Positions 8,631 through 17,529 of a DNA stretch of 64,000 bases are shown here, piece after piece. Both the position numbers and the translations under genes were made by a program. Origin of the DNA: Clostridioides difficile ATCC 9689 = DSM 1296 (GTDB lineage Bacteria; Bacillota; Clostridia; Peptostreptococcales; Peptostreptococcaceae); contig NZ_CP011968.1 of assembly GCF_001077535.1 (NCBI RefSeq), positions 2,232,001-2,296,000 of the forward strand, given 5' to 3'. The notes beneath the pieces were generated by a model. That model was not told where the DNA came from. It saw nothing but the letters and a program-made list of their open reading frames with translations, and made no database searches. The stretch's first letter is position 1, and each line of letters starts with the position of its first letter.

Positions 8631-9196
8631 AATTTACCCCCAATTCTCTCATAGTCCATTTTTGTATCGATATCAAATAACATTTCTTTAGGAACTTCTA
8701 CATACTTTATTTTTGATGAATTTTTTAAAATGGTTTTACCTTTTTCATCTTCTTTAAGTGCCAACAATTCTTCTTTCTTGCTATATGGGAATATGACTGG
8801 ATTTCCACACATATCTTTGTATCTTGGAATTACTATAAAATCTCTATCTAATTTAAAAGTATTTATAATTTTATCTATATATAAGTTATCAATAAATGGC
8901 TGGTCTCCTACAAAGAACATATAACCATCACATTTTGAGCTATTTAAAACTCCTAATTTTATAGATTCACTTTGACCTATATTTGCATTTTTATTATCTA
9001 TATATTCAAAACCATATTTATTACACAATAACAAAACCTCTTCATATTGACTTACTACTACAACTTGATGAAAATCAATCTTGCTAACTTCTCTAAATAC
9101 ATGTTCTATTATAGAACAGCCTTTATAATTTAATAAAAGTTTATTTGCTCCCATTCTTCTGGCAAAGCCTGATGCCATTATCACTGCATTTATCAT
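8627..9196 (-). CDS. mocA: MocA-like molybdenum cofactor cytidylyltransferase
   Basis: 189 residues from the ATG at 9196, preferred because AAGGA lies 8 nt before it; an in-frame ATG nine bases upstream sits directly against the RBS. The nucleotidyltransferase fold is shown by the N-terminal ASGFARRMGANKLLLNYKG motif and by FFVGDQPF, the metal-binding aspartate motif. MocA adds CMP to molybdopterin, making the dinucleotide form used by xanthine-dehydrogenase-type enzymes; relatives sit in selenium-dependent hydroxylase clusters. Position between yqeC and a MoeA-like gene, downstream of hydroxylase genes, supports a dedicated cofactor-maturation role. Confidence 0.85.
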   Translation of the reverse strand: MINAVIMASGFARRMGANKLLLNYKGCSIIEHVFREVSKIDFHQVVVVSQYEEVLLLCNKYGFEYIDNKNANIGQSESIKLGVLNSSKCDGYMFFVGDQPFIDNLYIDKIINTFKLDRDFIVIPRYKDMCGNPVIFPYSKKEELLALKEDEKGKTILKNSSKIKYVEVPKEMLFDIDTKMDYERIGGKL

Positions 9197-9302
9197 ATAT
9201 ATCATCCTTGGTATTTATAATATATTGATAGTTCTATGATTTTTATAATATCTCTATTGATATTATCTATATATATAATATCATATAAACTATTTTAATA
9301 CT

Positions 9303-10025
9303 TCAATATCTTACACAAAATTTTTGTTTTACACTTCCATAAAATATCTCTATTTCACTTTCATATTCTTTAATATTTTCTATTAATTTTATAGCTAAAT
9401 TTTTATATTTTTCATTTTCAACTTTATTAATAAATAATACTCTTTTTCCAGAATAATTTTTAAATAATCCATTTGGATTTAATACTATATTTTTTAAGTT
9501 TTCAATACTTACTGTAGAACTACTATTAATACTACTTGTATCTAAATTTGCTATTTTTTTAAATATTTCTACTCTATGTATATTCTCTTCATTAATATTC
9601 ATTCCAAATGATGTTATATCTAATATCCCTATGGTTTTTGTAGTTTTATGATATACTACTGGTTCTTTAGCATTCCAACCTTTAAGTTTTTTTCTCTTTG
9701 AGCCATCTCCCTCTATTAAAACTAAATCAAATTGGTCTACAATTTCATCCAAAATAGAGGAATCAATACTTACTAATTTATTTTCATTATTTATATAACT
9801 GCCACAGACTGTTATTCCATGACAAATAGATGGAATAACAGTTCCATCTATTGTAATAATTATATTGTCATAATCGTTTGGTACATATATTTTAGTTGTT
9901 GTTGTAAGGAGAACTTTCAATTTATCTCTATAAAAATTTGCAAAATAGTTTATAAGCGAAGTTTTTCCTCCTGCTCCAACTACAGTTATTATTTCATTCT
10001 TTTCTATTATATTTGATAGTTCCAC
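9303..10025 (-). CDS. yqeC: YqeC-family selenium-dependent hydroxylase accessory protein
   Basis: 240 residues from a GTG start behind AGAGGTG. A P-loop VVGAGGKTSL sits at residues 15-24, followed by LLTTTTKIYVP, both typical of the YqeC family; LVLIEGDGSKRKKLKGW in the middle is another family hallmark. YqeC is known only by co-occurrence with selenium-dependent molybdenum hydroxylases, and a role in maturing the selenium-containing active site is assumed, not shown. It starts the yqeC-mocA-MoeA-like unit. Its upstream side is occupied by a tnpB element that separates it from the hydroxylase genes, so its present promoter is unclear. Confidence 0.85.
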   Translation of the reverse strand: MELSNIIEKNEIITVVGAGGKTSLINYFANFYRDKLKVLLTTTTKIYVPNDYDNIIITIDGTVIPSICHGITVCGSYINNENKLVSIDSSILDEIVDQFDLVLIEGDGSKRKKLKGWNAKEPVVYHKTTKTIGILDITSFGMNINEENIHRVEIFKKIANLDTSSINSSSTVSIENLKNIVLNPNGLFKNYSGKRVLFINKVENEKYKNLAIKLIENIKEYESEIEIFYGSVKQKFCVRY

Positions 10026-10109
10026 ACTTTCACCTCTTATAACCAGTTTTCTAATCTCTTAATTATTATAGTTAGACCTTTTTAGTAAAAGTGATTTTTG
10101 AAATTCCAT

Positions 10110-10207
10110 AAACTCGAAAGTAAATAGATTCTGTTGTAAACAACAAGGCGGATCCAATTCGCCGCTAAGCTGTAAGCTTACGCTATCAGTTTATCTTTTA
10201 AATATAA
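10110..10207 (-). ncRNA. Right end and presumptive omega (guide) RNA of the tnpB element
   Basis: Directly after the tnpB stop the minus strand can fold into a series of hairpins: AAGC-TTAC-type repeat near 10167-10179, GGCG/CGCC at 10147-10163 and GTTG/CAAC at 10133-10144. In IS200/IS605 elements the 3' part of tnpB and the right end produce the guide RNA, so this segment is the expected scaffold, likely beginning inside tnpB. The exact element end, and so the guide, cannot be fixed without comparison to an empty site. Confidence 0.5.
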
Positions 10208-11485
10208 TTAAGATATTCTTACTCTCTGTGGTTGCTTTAATATTTGAGGATTATTCTGTAAATTAGATAAATTAACTACTTGTGATTTTTTTAGTATATT
10301 AAGACTCGCATTTACATCTGCATTTATAATGATTCCAACACTGGATTTGTACTGTCCACGCGTTATTCTTTCCCCTTTAAAGTCATATTTTTTAACATTG
10401 TCCACATTGATATCAGGTAGAAAATCATCAGCAAAAAAATCTGATTTACTAGTATAGCTTTCTTCTTGCCTAATAAAATTGATATTTTTTATTTTACACA
10501 GATATTCTAATTTTCCTTTTATCTCTCCAAATGGGATTCTTATAAAATTTCTATATATTTTTCTCTCCATATTATCACTTTTTTCTAACTTAGCATTATA
10601 TCCTACAATTAAATTTCCAATATTATTTTTTACACAATAATCAATTATATAAAAACAGGTTTTATTTACATAGTCTTTAACTTGATTATTTCTCTTATTC
10701 CAAACTTTAAATTGTTTTCTTGTTATTGCAGTTATATTCTTTTTTAATTTTAAGGCTTCTATTTTATCATTCTGTTTGTTTGCCCACTGATTCACAGATT
10801 TTAGCCTTTTTCCATCTATGATAAAACTATCACCTAAATTGGTAACACATGTACATAAATTTTCTAAACCCAAGTCTATAGCTAGTGCATTTTTTTGATT
10901 TGAAACTTCCTCTGATTTTGGTATTTCATAACAATACTGAATTTCAAAGAACCTAGCTTTATGTTTAGGTATTATTCTTATTTCTTTAATTTTTTTCTCT
11001 AGTATATTTTGTGGAACTTTTATACTTACTTTCCCATATAGTTTTTTAAATGCTGGAGACATAGGTACATTTAAAATCCCATCTTCTTTGATTCTTATTT
11101 GACCTATTATTATGCTAAAAAATCCTTCTTTATCTAAATATTTAGGTGATTTTATCCCTCTAAAGTCATATTTTCCTTCTTTGGCTAATTTAATTAATCC
11201 AAAAAATGACCTAAACGAACTGTCTACTTCTTTTAATATTTGTTGCGCTATATTACTATTGAGAAGCTTATAGTTCTCATTTTCTTTGCATACATGATAA
11301 TTAGCTTCATAGTTAAGATGTTCTCCTTGATTGAAATAATGCTGTCTTACATTATATGTACCAACATTATATAAGTTCTTAGCTAAGAAGCACATTTCTC
11401 GTAGAGCTTGATATTCTTTTTTAGTTAAGTTTTTTAATTGTTGTCTCTGAGTTCCATAGTGTATATTTTTTATTCTGTTTGACAT
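10208..11485 (-). CDS. tnpB: TnpB RNA-guided nuclease-like protein
   Basis: 425 residues from the ATG at 11485, which follows AAAGGAGGTGAG; the longer reading from 11521 starts before this RBS. The RuvC-like nuclease domain is split as usual. The first aspartate is Asp204 (ALAIDLGLENL) and the last is Asp390 (INADVNASLNI). The expected glutamate of the second motif is missing: the strand reads NLIVGYNAKLE, with glycine at the usual place. A glutamate pair occurs later in RQEESYTSKSDFF (342 region), which may be a relocated catalytic residue. The CxxC zinc ribbon of classical TnpB is also absent. Activity is therefore plausible but unproven. Confidence 0.85.
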   Translation of the reverse strand: MSNRIKNIHYGTQRQQLKNLTKKEYQALREMCFLAKNLYNVGTYNVRQHYFNQGEHLNYEANYHVCKENENYKLLNSNIAQQILKEVDSSFRSFFGLIKLAKEGKYDFRGIKSPKYLDKEGFFSIIIGQIRIKEDGILNVPMSPAFKKLYGKVSIKVPQNILEKKIKEIRIIPKHKARFFEIQYCYEIPKSEEVSNQKNALAIDLGLENLCTCVTNLGDSFIIDGKRLKSVNQWANKQNDKIEALKLKKNITAITRKQFKVWNKRNNQVKDYVNKTCFYIIDYCVKNNIGNLIVGYNAKLEKSDNMERKIYRNFIRIPFGEIKGKLEYLCKIKNINFIRQEESYTSKSDFFADDFLPDINVDNVKKYDFKGERITRGQYKSSVGIIINADVNASLNILKKSQVVNLSNLQNNPQILKQPQRVRIS

Positions 11486-11521
11486 GAACTCACCTCCTTT
11501 AGAATATACTCTACTAGACAT

Positions 11522-11554
11522 TATATACGGTATTTTTACAAAACACCATATATA
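11522..11554. repeat. Left-end imperfect palindrome of the tnpB element
   Basis: TATATA-c-GGT ... ACC-a-TATATA with an inner TTT/AAA gives a subterminal hairpin of the kind bound by IS200/IS605 transposases. It lies 36 bp upstream of the tnpB ATG. Confidence 0.6.
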
Positions 11555-11623
11555 ATGTCCATTTAATTACTTTATTTTACAAAATAATTTAAATTTACTT
11601 GCTTTTATACATCTTATTATTTA

Positions 11624-13930
11624 TTATAATTGTTTATTATTATTTTTCATACCCATATAAACTTTTTCAAAAGTCATAGGAAGCTCTCTTAAACGAACTC
11701 CTGTAGCATTAAATATTGCATTTGCTATAGCTGGTGCTGGTGTATGTATAACTATTTCTCCTAATGATTTAGCACCATAAGGACCTCCTGGGTCGAAATT
11801 CTCAGCAAAATCTACCAATATATTTCCAACTTCTTTTTTTGTAGGAACTTTATACTGTAGGAAACTATCTGTTAATAATCTACCATCTTTATCAAATATA
11901 GGGTCTTCATACATTGCAAACCCTATACCCATCATCACACCACCTTCTACTTGTATTCTAGCTAAAGTTGGATTTATAACTGTTCCACAATCAGGTACAC
12001 ATGCAAAATTTATGACTTTATATTCGCCTGTATTTTTATCTAATTCTATCTCTGCAAATCCTGCTATAAATGGTTTTATTTTTTTCAACATGCCAAAAGA
12101 TTCTGTTGCTTCCAAAACTACTGGTACATCATCACTAGCAAATCCTATTCCTCCAACAGATTCTCTACCCAATTCCTCTAATAGAACAAACTTGCTATTA
12201 TCGTTTTTAACAAAAACCCTGTCTTTTCCCAACTCTAAATCTTCTTTTTTAAATCCTAGCTTTGACTCTGCAACTGAAAGTAATATATCTTTTAATTTAT
12301 TTGCTGTCTTTATTGTTGCATTTCCTGTAACCGTTGTCGTACAAGAAGCAAATGCTCCTGTATCATAGGGACATAAGTCTGAATCACCTGTATAAATAGA
12401 AATTCTATCTACAGTAGTATTTAAAGCTTCCGCAGCAATTTGAGCTTGAATTGTATCAGCCCCTTGACCTAAGTCAGCAAGACCAGATAATAGTTTATAT
12501 GTGCCATCTTCATCCATTCTTATAGTGACTGTTGCCATATCTACACGCGGTATACCAGAACCATGATTTGCTACTGCCATACCTACTGCTCTTACTTTGT
12601 TGTTTCCTATATCTTTACATGGATATTTATCATCCCAATTAATTAATTTCTTGCCCTTTTCTATACATTGTCTCAGCTCACAACTTAATATTTCGTCTTC
12701 AGCTGCTTTTCCATTGGTATACCTATCTATTATATTTTTAATTCTAAATTCAAGTGGATCCATTCCAATCTTATGTGCCAATTCATCAATAGCACTATCT
12801 ATTGCAAATATTCCCTGTGTAGCACCATACCCTCTAAGTGCTCCTGCTGGTAACCTATTAGTATATACTGTTCTAGCATTAAATCTAACAGCATCAATAT
12901 CATTATATATTGGTAAGGTATTGTGTCCAGATTCGGAAGAAACAGAGACACCATTCCCACCATAAGCACCTGTATTGTTTAATGACTTTAGCTCTATTGC
13001 TTTTAAATTTCCTTCTTTATCTGCACCAACTTTAACATCAAAAAACATTTCATGTCTACTATTAGAACCTACAAAAGTTTCACTTCTTGTAAATACAAAT
13101 TTTGCTGGTCTACCAGTTTTCATAGTAACAAATGCAGTAAATATATCTGTTGCTGCTATATTCTTTCCTCCAAATCCACCACCTATTCTAGGTTTAATTA
13201 CTCTTATTTTTGAAGATGGTATACCCAATACTTTTCTAAGTATTCTCTTTACATTGTGTGGTGATTGTAATGATGAAACTACAACAATTCTATCATTTAT
13301 ATCTTTATATGAATATGACCTATGAGTTTCCATCATGCAATGCGATTGACTTTGGGTTTTGTATGAAGATTCAACCACAAAATCACTTTCTTTAAGCTTA
13401 GCTTCAACATCTCCAAATTCAAAAAATTCTTTTGATACTATATTATTTTTTGCATCCAATCCAAAAGGGTATGGCTCTACTATGTCTTTTTCTGGATGTA
13501 TAACAACTTCATTTCCTTCTGCTTCTCTTGCATCAAACACAGGCTTTAAAACCTCATAATCTACCTTTATCATTTTTAAGGCTTTAAGTGCCGTTTTCTC
13601 ATCTTCAGCAGCCACTAAAGCTACTTCATCTCCAATAAATCTAACTGTATCTTCAAGTAAAACTCTATCATAAGGTGATGCTTCTGGTTCTGTTTGACCT
13701 GGCACACAATATCTGACCTGTGGTACATCTTTATACGTATAAATACCCACAACCCCTGGAATTTTTTCGGCTTTTGATGTATCTATATTCTTTATCTTAG
13801 CATGAGCATGTGGACTTCTAAGTAGTTTTAATGTCAAAACATCTTTATGCATAATGAGGTCTTCAGTATATAGAGGTTTTCCTGTGACAATTGCTGTACT
13901 ATCTATCTTTCTTATCCCCTTATTAATCAT
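11624..13930 (-). CDS. xdhA: Molybdenum hydroxylase large subunit (xanthine dehydrogenase type), set 1
   Basis: 768 residues from the ATG at 13930, which follows GAGGAGG and overlaps the upstream FAD-subunit gene by 8 bp. The length fits the separate molybdenum subunit. Molybdopterin-binding hallmarks are visible: PRIGGGFGGKN, LRGYGATQG, and the catalytic glutamate in GPYGAKSLGE near the C-terminus. The product hydroxylates purine-like heterocycles using water and passes electrons through FeS and FAD subunits. It is very similar to the set-2 protein (21244-23535), so the two are recent duplicates. No FeS subunit gene accompanies it; the tnpB element occupies the downstream side. Confidence 0.9.
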   Translation of the reverse strand: MINKGIRKIDSTAIVTGKPLYTEDLIMHKDVLTLKLLRSPHAHAKIKNIDTSKAEKIPGVVGIYTYKDVPQVRYCVPGQTEPEASPYDRVLLEDTVRFIGDEVALVAAEDEKTALKALKMIKVDYEVLKPVFDAREAEGNEVVIHPEKDIVEPYPFGLDAKNNIVSKEFFEFGDVEAKLKESDFVVESSYKTQSQSHCMMETHRSYSYKDINDRIVVVSSLQSPHNVKRILRKVLGIPSSKIRVIKPRIGGGFGGKNIAATDIFTAFVTMKTGRPAKFVFTRSETFVGSNSRHEMFFDVKVGADKEGNLKAIELKSLNNTGAYGGNGVSVSSESGHNTLPIYNDIDAVRFNARTVYTNRLPAGALRGYGATQGIFAIDSAIDELAHKIGMDPLEFRIKNIIDRYTNGKAAEDEILSCELRQCIEKGKKLINWDDKYPCKDIGNNKVRAVGMAVANHGSGIPRVDMATVTIRMDEDGTYKLLSGLADLGQGADTIQAQIAAEALNTTVDRISIYTGDSDLCPYDTGAFASCTTTVTGNATIKTANKLKDILLSVAESKLGFKKEDLELGKDRVFVKNDNSKFVLLEELGRESVGGIGFASDDVPVVLEATESFGMLKKIKPFIAGFAEIELDKNTGEYKVINFACVPDCGTVINPTLARIQVEGGVMMGIGFAMYEDPIFDKDGRLLTDSFLQYKVPTKKEVGNILVDFAENFDPGGPYGAKSLGEIVIHTPAPAIANAIFNATGVRLRELPMTFEKVYMGMKNNNKQL

Positions 13931-14717
13931 TATACATTCCCTCCTCAATAGCATTATACATCCTTTTAACTAATGCACTTGCCATATCCTTTCTGTACTC
14001 TTTACTAGCTCTCATATTACTTCCATAAGTAAGTTCCTTACTAGCAACAATAGATGCCTTATCTATATCTTTTTCTTTATTTAATATATTACTCGCTTCA
14101 AGTGCTAATCTAGCTTTTTGAGGTCTTGCCCCAATTGCTATTTTGTAAGTATCATTTTCTTTTAGCATTGCTGAATTTAATACAGAAAAATCTCCTGTGC
14201 ATTTTCTTATTGAGTCAAAAACAGCTATTGCATCTTTTTTTGGTAGTATTACTTCGACCAATATATCCCTACTTAATTCACTATCCAAAAACTCACTTAA
14301 CTCTAGTATTCCTTTATTGTATAATCTCACCTTCGCTCCAACAACCAAAAGCGCTGGTATTAAGTCAGAAAAGCCATACTTTGAAAATACACTTGCACCA
14401 ATTCTAGCCCCTTGTCTAAATTGAACACCAACTATATTAGAAACAGCGCTTGAAAGTATTCCACTACAGTAATTTTTTATAGTTTTATCAATTTCTAAAC
14501 TTCTAAGTGAAGTATCTGCACCTATCAAAATATTTTTTTTATCCTCTTTTATATAATTTAGATTTATATCTTTTAAATCTATCGCTGTTCCTATATTTTT
14601 ATTACTTAATTTTATAAATCCACATCCACCTAAAATAACATTATTTTTTTTAGAAATTAAAATTTTATATGCTTCTTCTAAACTCTGTGGAACTGAATAT
14701 TCCTTTATAGTAACCAT
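13923..14717 (-). CDS. xdhB: Molybdenum hydroxylase FAD-binding subunit, set 1
   Basis: 264 residues, typical of the FAD subunit of separate-subunit xanthine dehydrogenases (CoxM fold). The N-terminal FAD-binding stretch reads NVILGGCGFIKL and the middle has GVQFRQGARIGASVF, followed by a C-terminal CoxM-like domain. It takes electrons from the FeS subunit and passes them to an external acceptor. GGGGGGA precedes the ATG. Order here is permease, FAD, Mo; the FeS subunit seen in sets 2 and 4 is absent. It may share the FeS protein encoded at 24358-24804. Confidence 0.88.
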   Translation of the reverse strand: MVTIKEYSVPQSLEEAYKILISKKNNVILGGCGFIKLSNKNIGTAIDLKDINLNYIKEDKKNILIGADTSLRSLEIDKTIKNYCSGILSSAVSNIVGVQFRQGARIGASVFSKYGFSDLIPALLVVGAKVRLYNKGILELSEFLDSELSRDILVEVILPKKDAIAVFDSIRKCTGDFSVLNSAMLKENDTYKIAIGARPQKARLALEASNILNKEKDIDKASIVASKELTYGSNMRASKEYRKDMASALVKRMYNAIEEGMYND

Positions 14718-14823
14718 CTTATCCCCCCATCATTAACTTATTAAAACACAAAAGTTTTTAATAAATCTTTTATTTATATTTATAATTGTAGTATATTTAA
14801 TTCACATATATTAAACCTTTACA

Positions 14824-16182
14824 TTATAAACTTTTATTTTTATCCTCAACCTTATCACTTTTATTTCCAGGAAATTTTACCATATATAAAGCTTGAATTA
14901 TTATGGCTACCATTGCTCCTGAAACTACACTTGAATCTGCAAGTAATGTCTCTATAAATTTTGGAAATTTTTCAAGAACTTGAGGAGCTACCATGAATCC
15001 AATACCAGAAGCCATAGAAAGACCTAATATCATGCTATTTTCTTGATTAAATCCATCCATACTAACAAGTCTTAAACCAGATGTTGTAAGAGTTGAAAAT
15101 ATAACGAGTGTTGCTCCTCCAACCACACAGGGAGGAATTGTTCTTATTAAATTAGCTAATAAAGGCGATATTCCTGCCAAAAATAATCCAATTCCTCCAA
15201 TAGCTAGTACAAATTTACTTACAACCTTTGTATTGGAAACGATTGCAGAATTTTGTCCAAACATCCCCATTGGAGTTGCAGAAAATAATGCACCTATTGT
15301 AGAGAGTACTCCATTTCCTAAAACAGCAGAAGAAAGTTCTTCATCTGTTACTTGTCTATTAAGCCCTCCTACCGCAGAAAGTGTACAAGCACCCATTATA
15401 TCAGCTATCTCAACTAAATATATTATTGAAAACATTACAACAACTTCAAGTCTTATATCTAGCCCAAAAGCAAGTGGTTTTGGAAGTGCAACCAAAGTAA
15501 ACTCCTGAATTGAAGAAAAATTTACTATACCCAAAATTAATGATAAAATGTATCCAAAAATTATGCTAACTAATATTGATGCATCTTTAAATAATCCTTT
15601 TCCATACTTATTTAATCCTAATATCATAAGAGATACAGATATTCCAACTATAAAATTAATTGGATTCCCAAAAGTCTCATTGCCCATACCCCCAGCTAAG
15701 TTTTTTATAGCTATTGGAAAAAGTCCAAGACCCATACATGCAACTATTGTTCCTGATACAGCTGGAGTAAATATAAATCGTATTTTTTTAAGACCAAAAC
15801 CAATTATAATTATTACTATACCAGCTATTATTTGAGAGCCAAATAATACTGGTAGTCCATACTTACTTGCAACAGATACCCCAGCTCCTATAAACATAGC
15901 TGTAGCTCCCATTATAACTGGTATTCCTCCTCCTAATTTAAAACCTTTAAACAAAGGTATTGGATATAATTGTAATAAAGTTGATAATCCTGCAAAAACT
16001 AATGCGGCTTGAATCAATAATGTTGACATCTTATGATTAAGTCCAGCTGCATTTGCAATCAATATCGCTGGTAAACAACTACCTATTACCATTGCCATTA
16101 AGTGTTGTAACCCTAAAGGTATTGCTTCCTTTAGTGGTGGTATTCCGTCTAATTCAAATTTTGATGTACTTTTTGCTTTCAT
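14824..16182 (-). CDS. NCS2 xanthine/purine permease 1
   Basis: 452 residues with about 12-14 hydrophobic segments. The start KFELDGIPPLKEAIPLGLQH is characteristic of the PbuX/UacT branch of the NCS2 family, and QNSAIVSNTKVVSKF corresponds to the family's substrate-site motif. It should import xanthine, urate or a related purine by proton symport. It is closely related to the permease at 35666-37027. GGGAG precedes the ATG. Its long upstream leader holds a sigma-54 promoter and a group I intron-like RNA, and the hydroxylase genes of set 1 follow 106 bp downstream. Confidence 0.88.
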   Translation of the reverse strand: MKAKSTSKFELDGIPPLKEAIPLGLQHLMAMVIGSCLPAILIANAAGLNHKMSTLLIQAALVFAGLSTLLQLYPIPLFKGFKLGGGIPVIMGATAMFIGAGVSVASKYGLPVLFGSQIIAGIVIIIIGFGLKKIRFIFTPAVSGTIVACMGLGLFPIAIKNLAGGMGNETFGNPINFIVGISVSLMILGLNKYGKGLFKDASILVSIIFGYILSLILGIVNFSSIQEFTLVALPKPLAFGLDIRLEVVVMFSIIYLVEIADIMGACTLSAVGGLNRQVTDEELSSAVLGNGVLSTIGALFSATPMGMFGQNSAIVSNTKVVSKFVLAIGGIGLFLAGISPLLANLIRTIPPCVVGGATLVIFSTLTTSGLRLVSMDGFNQENSMILGLSMASGIGFMVAPQVLEKFPKFIETLLADSSVVSGAMVAIIIQALYMVKFPGNKSDKVEDKNKSL

Positions 16183-16499
16183 AATAAAAACTCCCGTTAC
16201 ATAAAACTTATTGAATTATATAAATACTTAAAAATCTAATATATTAAATTAATGATGTTCATAAATATCAACTATACTCCAACATATATTTAAGTTTTTA
16301 GTCTTAAAAAACAGATGCAATAAATTTAATTATTAACAAATAAACGTATTCTTTAATTTTGTATACATTATATACCATGCTTTACAAATATAAGAGTATT
16401 ATAGCTATGAATTTTTAATTTTTTATAGTAAATTTAATTCAATTTAAATCTTTCAATCTTAATCATTATAAGTTATAAGTTTTCATAAGTATTTACATG

Positions 16500-16907
16500 T
16501 TTCAAGTTTTAAACATTTACCTATAAACGCTACTTTATAGATGTCACTTCAAATCCAGTGACCTCATACTTTCATATGAGCGTAGACTATTTCTTCATCT
16601 TCAGCATTACCTGCTAAGAGCAACCCGTTTCCACTATCAATCGCTTATAGTGTACTCTCTCTCGAGATAGTCGTTTGACCTTCCTATTTCTAGGCTTGGC
16701 GACCAAATGTCCATTTTTAAGTACTTAGGCTCTCACCATATACCATCCTCACTATTGTTTCTGGTTTTCACCACATTCATAAAAGTTTCTTTCTATCTTT
16801 TATTGTAGTTGCAAGGCTTTAGGATTTACTGGTTTTAAAGTTGTGTCCTACATAGATTTCTCTATGTACGGGGCCAAAAGTACAATTTATTTAACATACT
16901 TTGCTTT
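16500..16907 (-). ncRNA. Group I intron-like ribozyme in the permease leader
   Basis: The minus strand folds in the order expected of a group I intron. P2 is TACATAGA-GAAA-TCTATGTA. An R-like element GGTCAAACGACTATC and an S-like element GAAGAAATAGTC give P7 (ACTAT/ATAGT), with P8 CACTAT/ATAGTG between them. P9 hairpins follow: CTCATA/TATGAG, GTCACT/AGTGAC and CTATAAA/TTTATAG. A P1 can form between GGGGT just upstream and the internal GCCCC, with the U-G pair at the 5' splice site near 16907/16908. No intron ORF is present. The 3' splice site is not resolved and may lie below 16500. Confidence 0.72.
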
Positions 16908-16914
16908 ACCCCCT

Positions 16915-16932
16915 GTAAATAATATTATTTAC
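16915..16932. repeat. Perfect 18-bp palindrome before the intron
   Basis: GTAAATAATATTATTTAC is a perfect palindrome directly upstream of the GGGGGT that precedes the intron. In RNA it would form a hairpin next to the putative 5' splice site and ribosome-binding sequence. Confidence 0.6.
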
Positions 16933-17057
16933 TCTTTCACTGTTTTTGTTATTAAATTAATTAAATATCAATTAATCTAAGCATAAAATAATTATTTAAT
17001 TTAAACTCAAAATATTTATGAATATTTTATAATATAATTCTCATAAGACAGAAAAAC

Positions 17058-17087
17058 TTAATAAGCTATGTATCTCAGTTGTACCAA
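17058..17087 (-). CDS. Possible 9-codon leader peptide
   Basis: TTG start 6 nt after a strong AAAGGAG, coding for MVQLRYIAY and a TAA stop. It lies between the sigma-54 promoter and the intron. The RBS is better than chance, but the TTG start and the small size make it tentative; no attenuation structure linked to it is evident. Confidence 0.25.
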   Translation of the reverse strand: MVQLRYIAY

Positions 17088-17170
17088 TGTACTCTCCTTT
17101 ACTATATTTGTATCTGCAACATAAAATATACAAGTTTCTATCTATTTATAGATATATATATCTATAAGCA

Positions 17171-17220
17171 AAATAGTAATATTATTTTTAATAGTAAAAA
17201 TTTTATTCATATTACTATTT
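17171..17220 (-). repeat. Hairpin at the predicted 5' end of the sigma-54 transcript
   Basis: Perfect 12-bp arms (AAATAGTAATAT / ATATTACTATTT) begin about 3 nt after the start point predicted from the sigma-54 site. A second perfect palindrome (TATAGATATATATATCTATA) follows near 17146-17165. They could stabilise the long leader or affect transcription. Confidence 0.55.
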
Positions 17221-17233
17221 ATAATTTTTATAG

Positions 17234-17250
17234 AGCAATTTTAGTGCCAA
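17234..17250 (-). promoter_or_regulatory. Sigma-54 (-24/-12) promoter for permease 1 operon
   Basis: The minus strand reads TTGGCACTAAAATTGCT, an almost ideal match to TGGCAC-N5-TTGC[AT], with GG and GC 12 bp apart. It lies about 1,050 bp before the permease ATG, so the transcript would include the hairpins and the intron-like RNA. A palindrome CATACATTTGTATA just upstream (about 17257-17270) might be an activator site. Confidence 0.78.
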
Positions 17251-17381
17251 TATTTGCATACATTTGTATAGTATAAAATTTTTATGTTCTCATTGATAAA
17301 ATTTTACTTATTTCAAGCGTTCTATTAGATTTTATCATCTAAATTTTAGGTTTTATTTTTATAAATTAATTGTATTTACAT

Positions 17382-17420
17382 AAAAAAAAAGACCTAAAAA
17401 CAAATTTTTAACGGTCTTTT
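17382..17420 (-). terminator. Terminator of the coiled-coil gene
   Basis: AAAAGACC pairs with GGTCTTTT; on the minus strand a run of nine T follows. It lies between the coiled-coil gene (stop at 17530) and the sigma-54 promoter, isolating the two units. Confidence 0.85.
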
Positions 17421-17529
17421 CTCAATTTTTTATTTTCATTTCTAAAATTTATAATAAATAGTAAGAACACTATAAATTCTTTTATATAAAATTCTTAGTT
17501 TGTGGATGATAAATTAGTGAATTAAAATA

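Larger units (their letters stand above)
10110..11556 (-). mobile_element. tnpB-only IS200/IS605-type element
   Basis: A single tnpB gene flanked by two different hairpin-forming ends: an imperfect palindrome at 11522-11554 on the left end and the multi-hairpin right end at 10110-10207. No tnpA transposase is present, so mobility would depend on a related element elsewhere. It lies between a molybdenum hydroxylase large-subunit gene and yqeC, within what was probably one operon. Boundaries are approximate. Confidence 0.65.

Noticed and set aside
12012-15835. Several plus-strand ORFs of 75-122 codons opposite the hydroxylase and permease genes
   Set aside because: They lack RBS, lie fully antisense to well-supported genes and have compositions expected from reversed coding sequence.
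16262-16971. TTGATATTTA direct repeats as borders of an IStron (CdISt1-type) insertion
   Set aside because: IStrons insert after TTGAT without target duplication, the predicted P1 uses GGGGT rather than TTGAT, and no tnpA/tnpB follows; a 10-bp AT-rich match can be chance.
16908-17230. c-di-GMP-II or purine riboswitch ahead of the intron
   Set aside because: None of the conserved aptamer strings (for example GTTTCTACC or the c-di-GMP-II core) is present in this leader.
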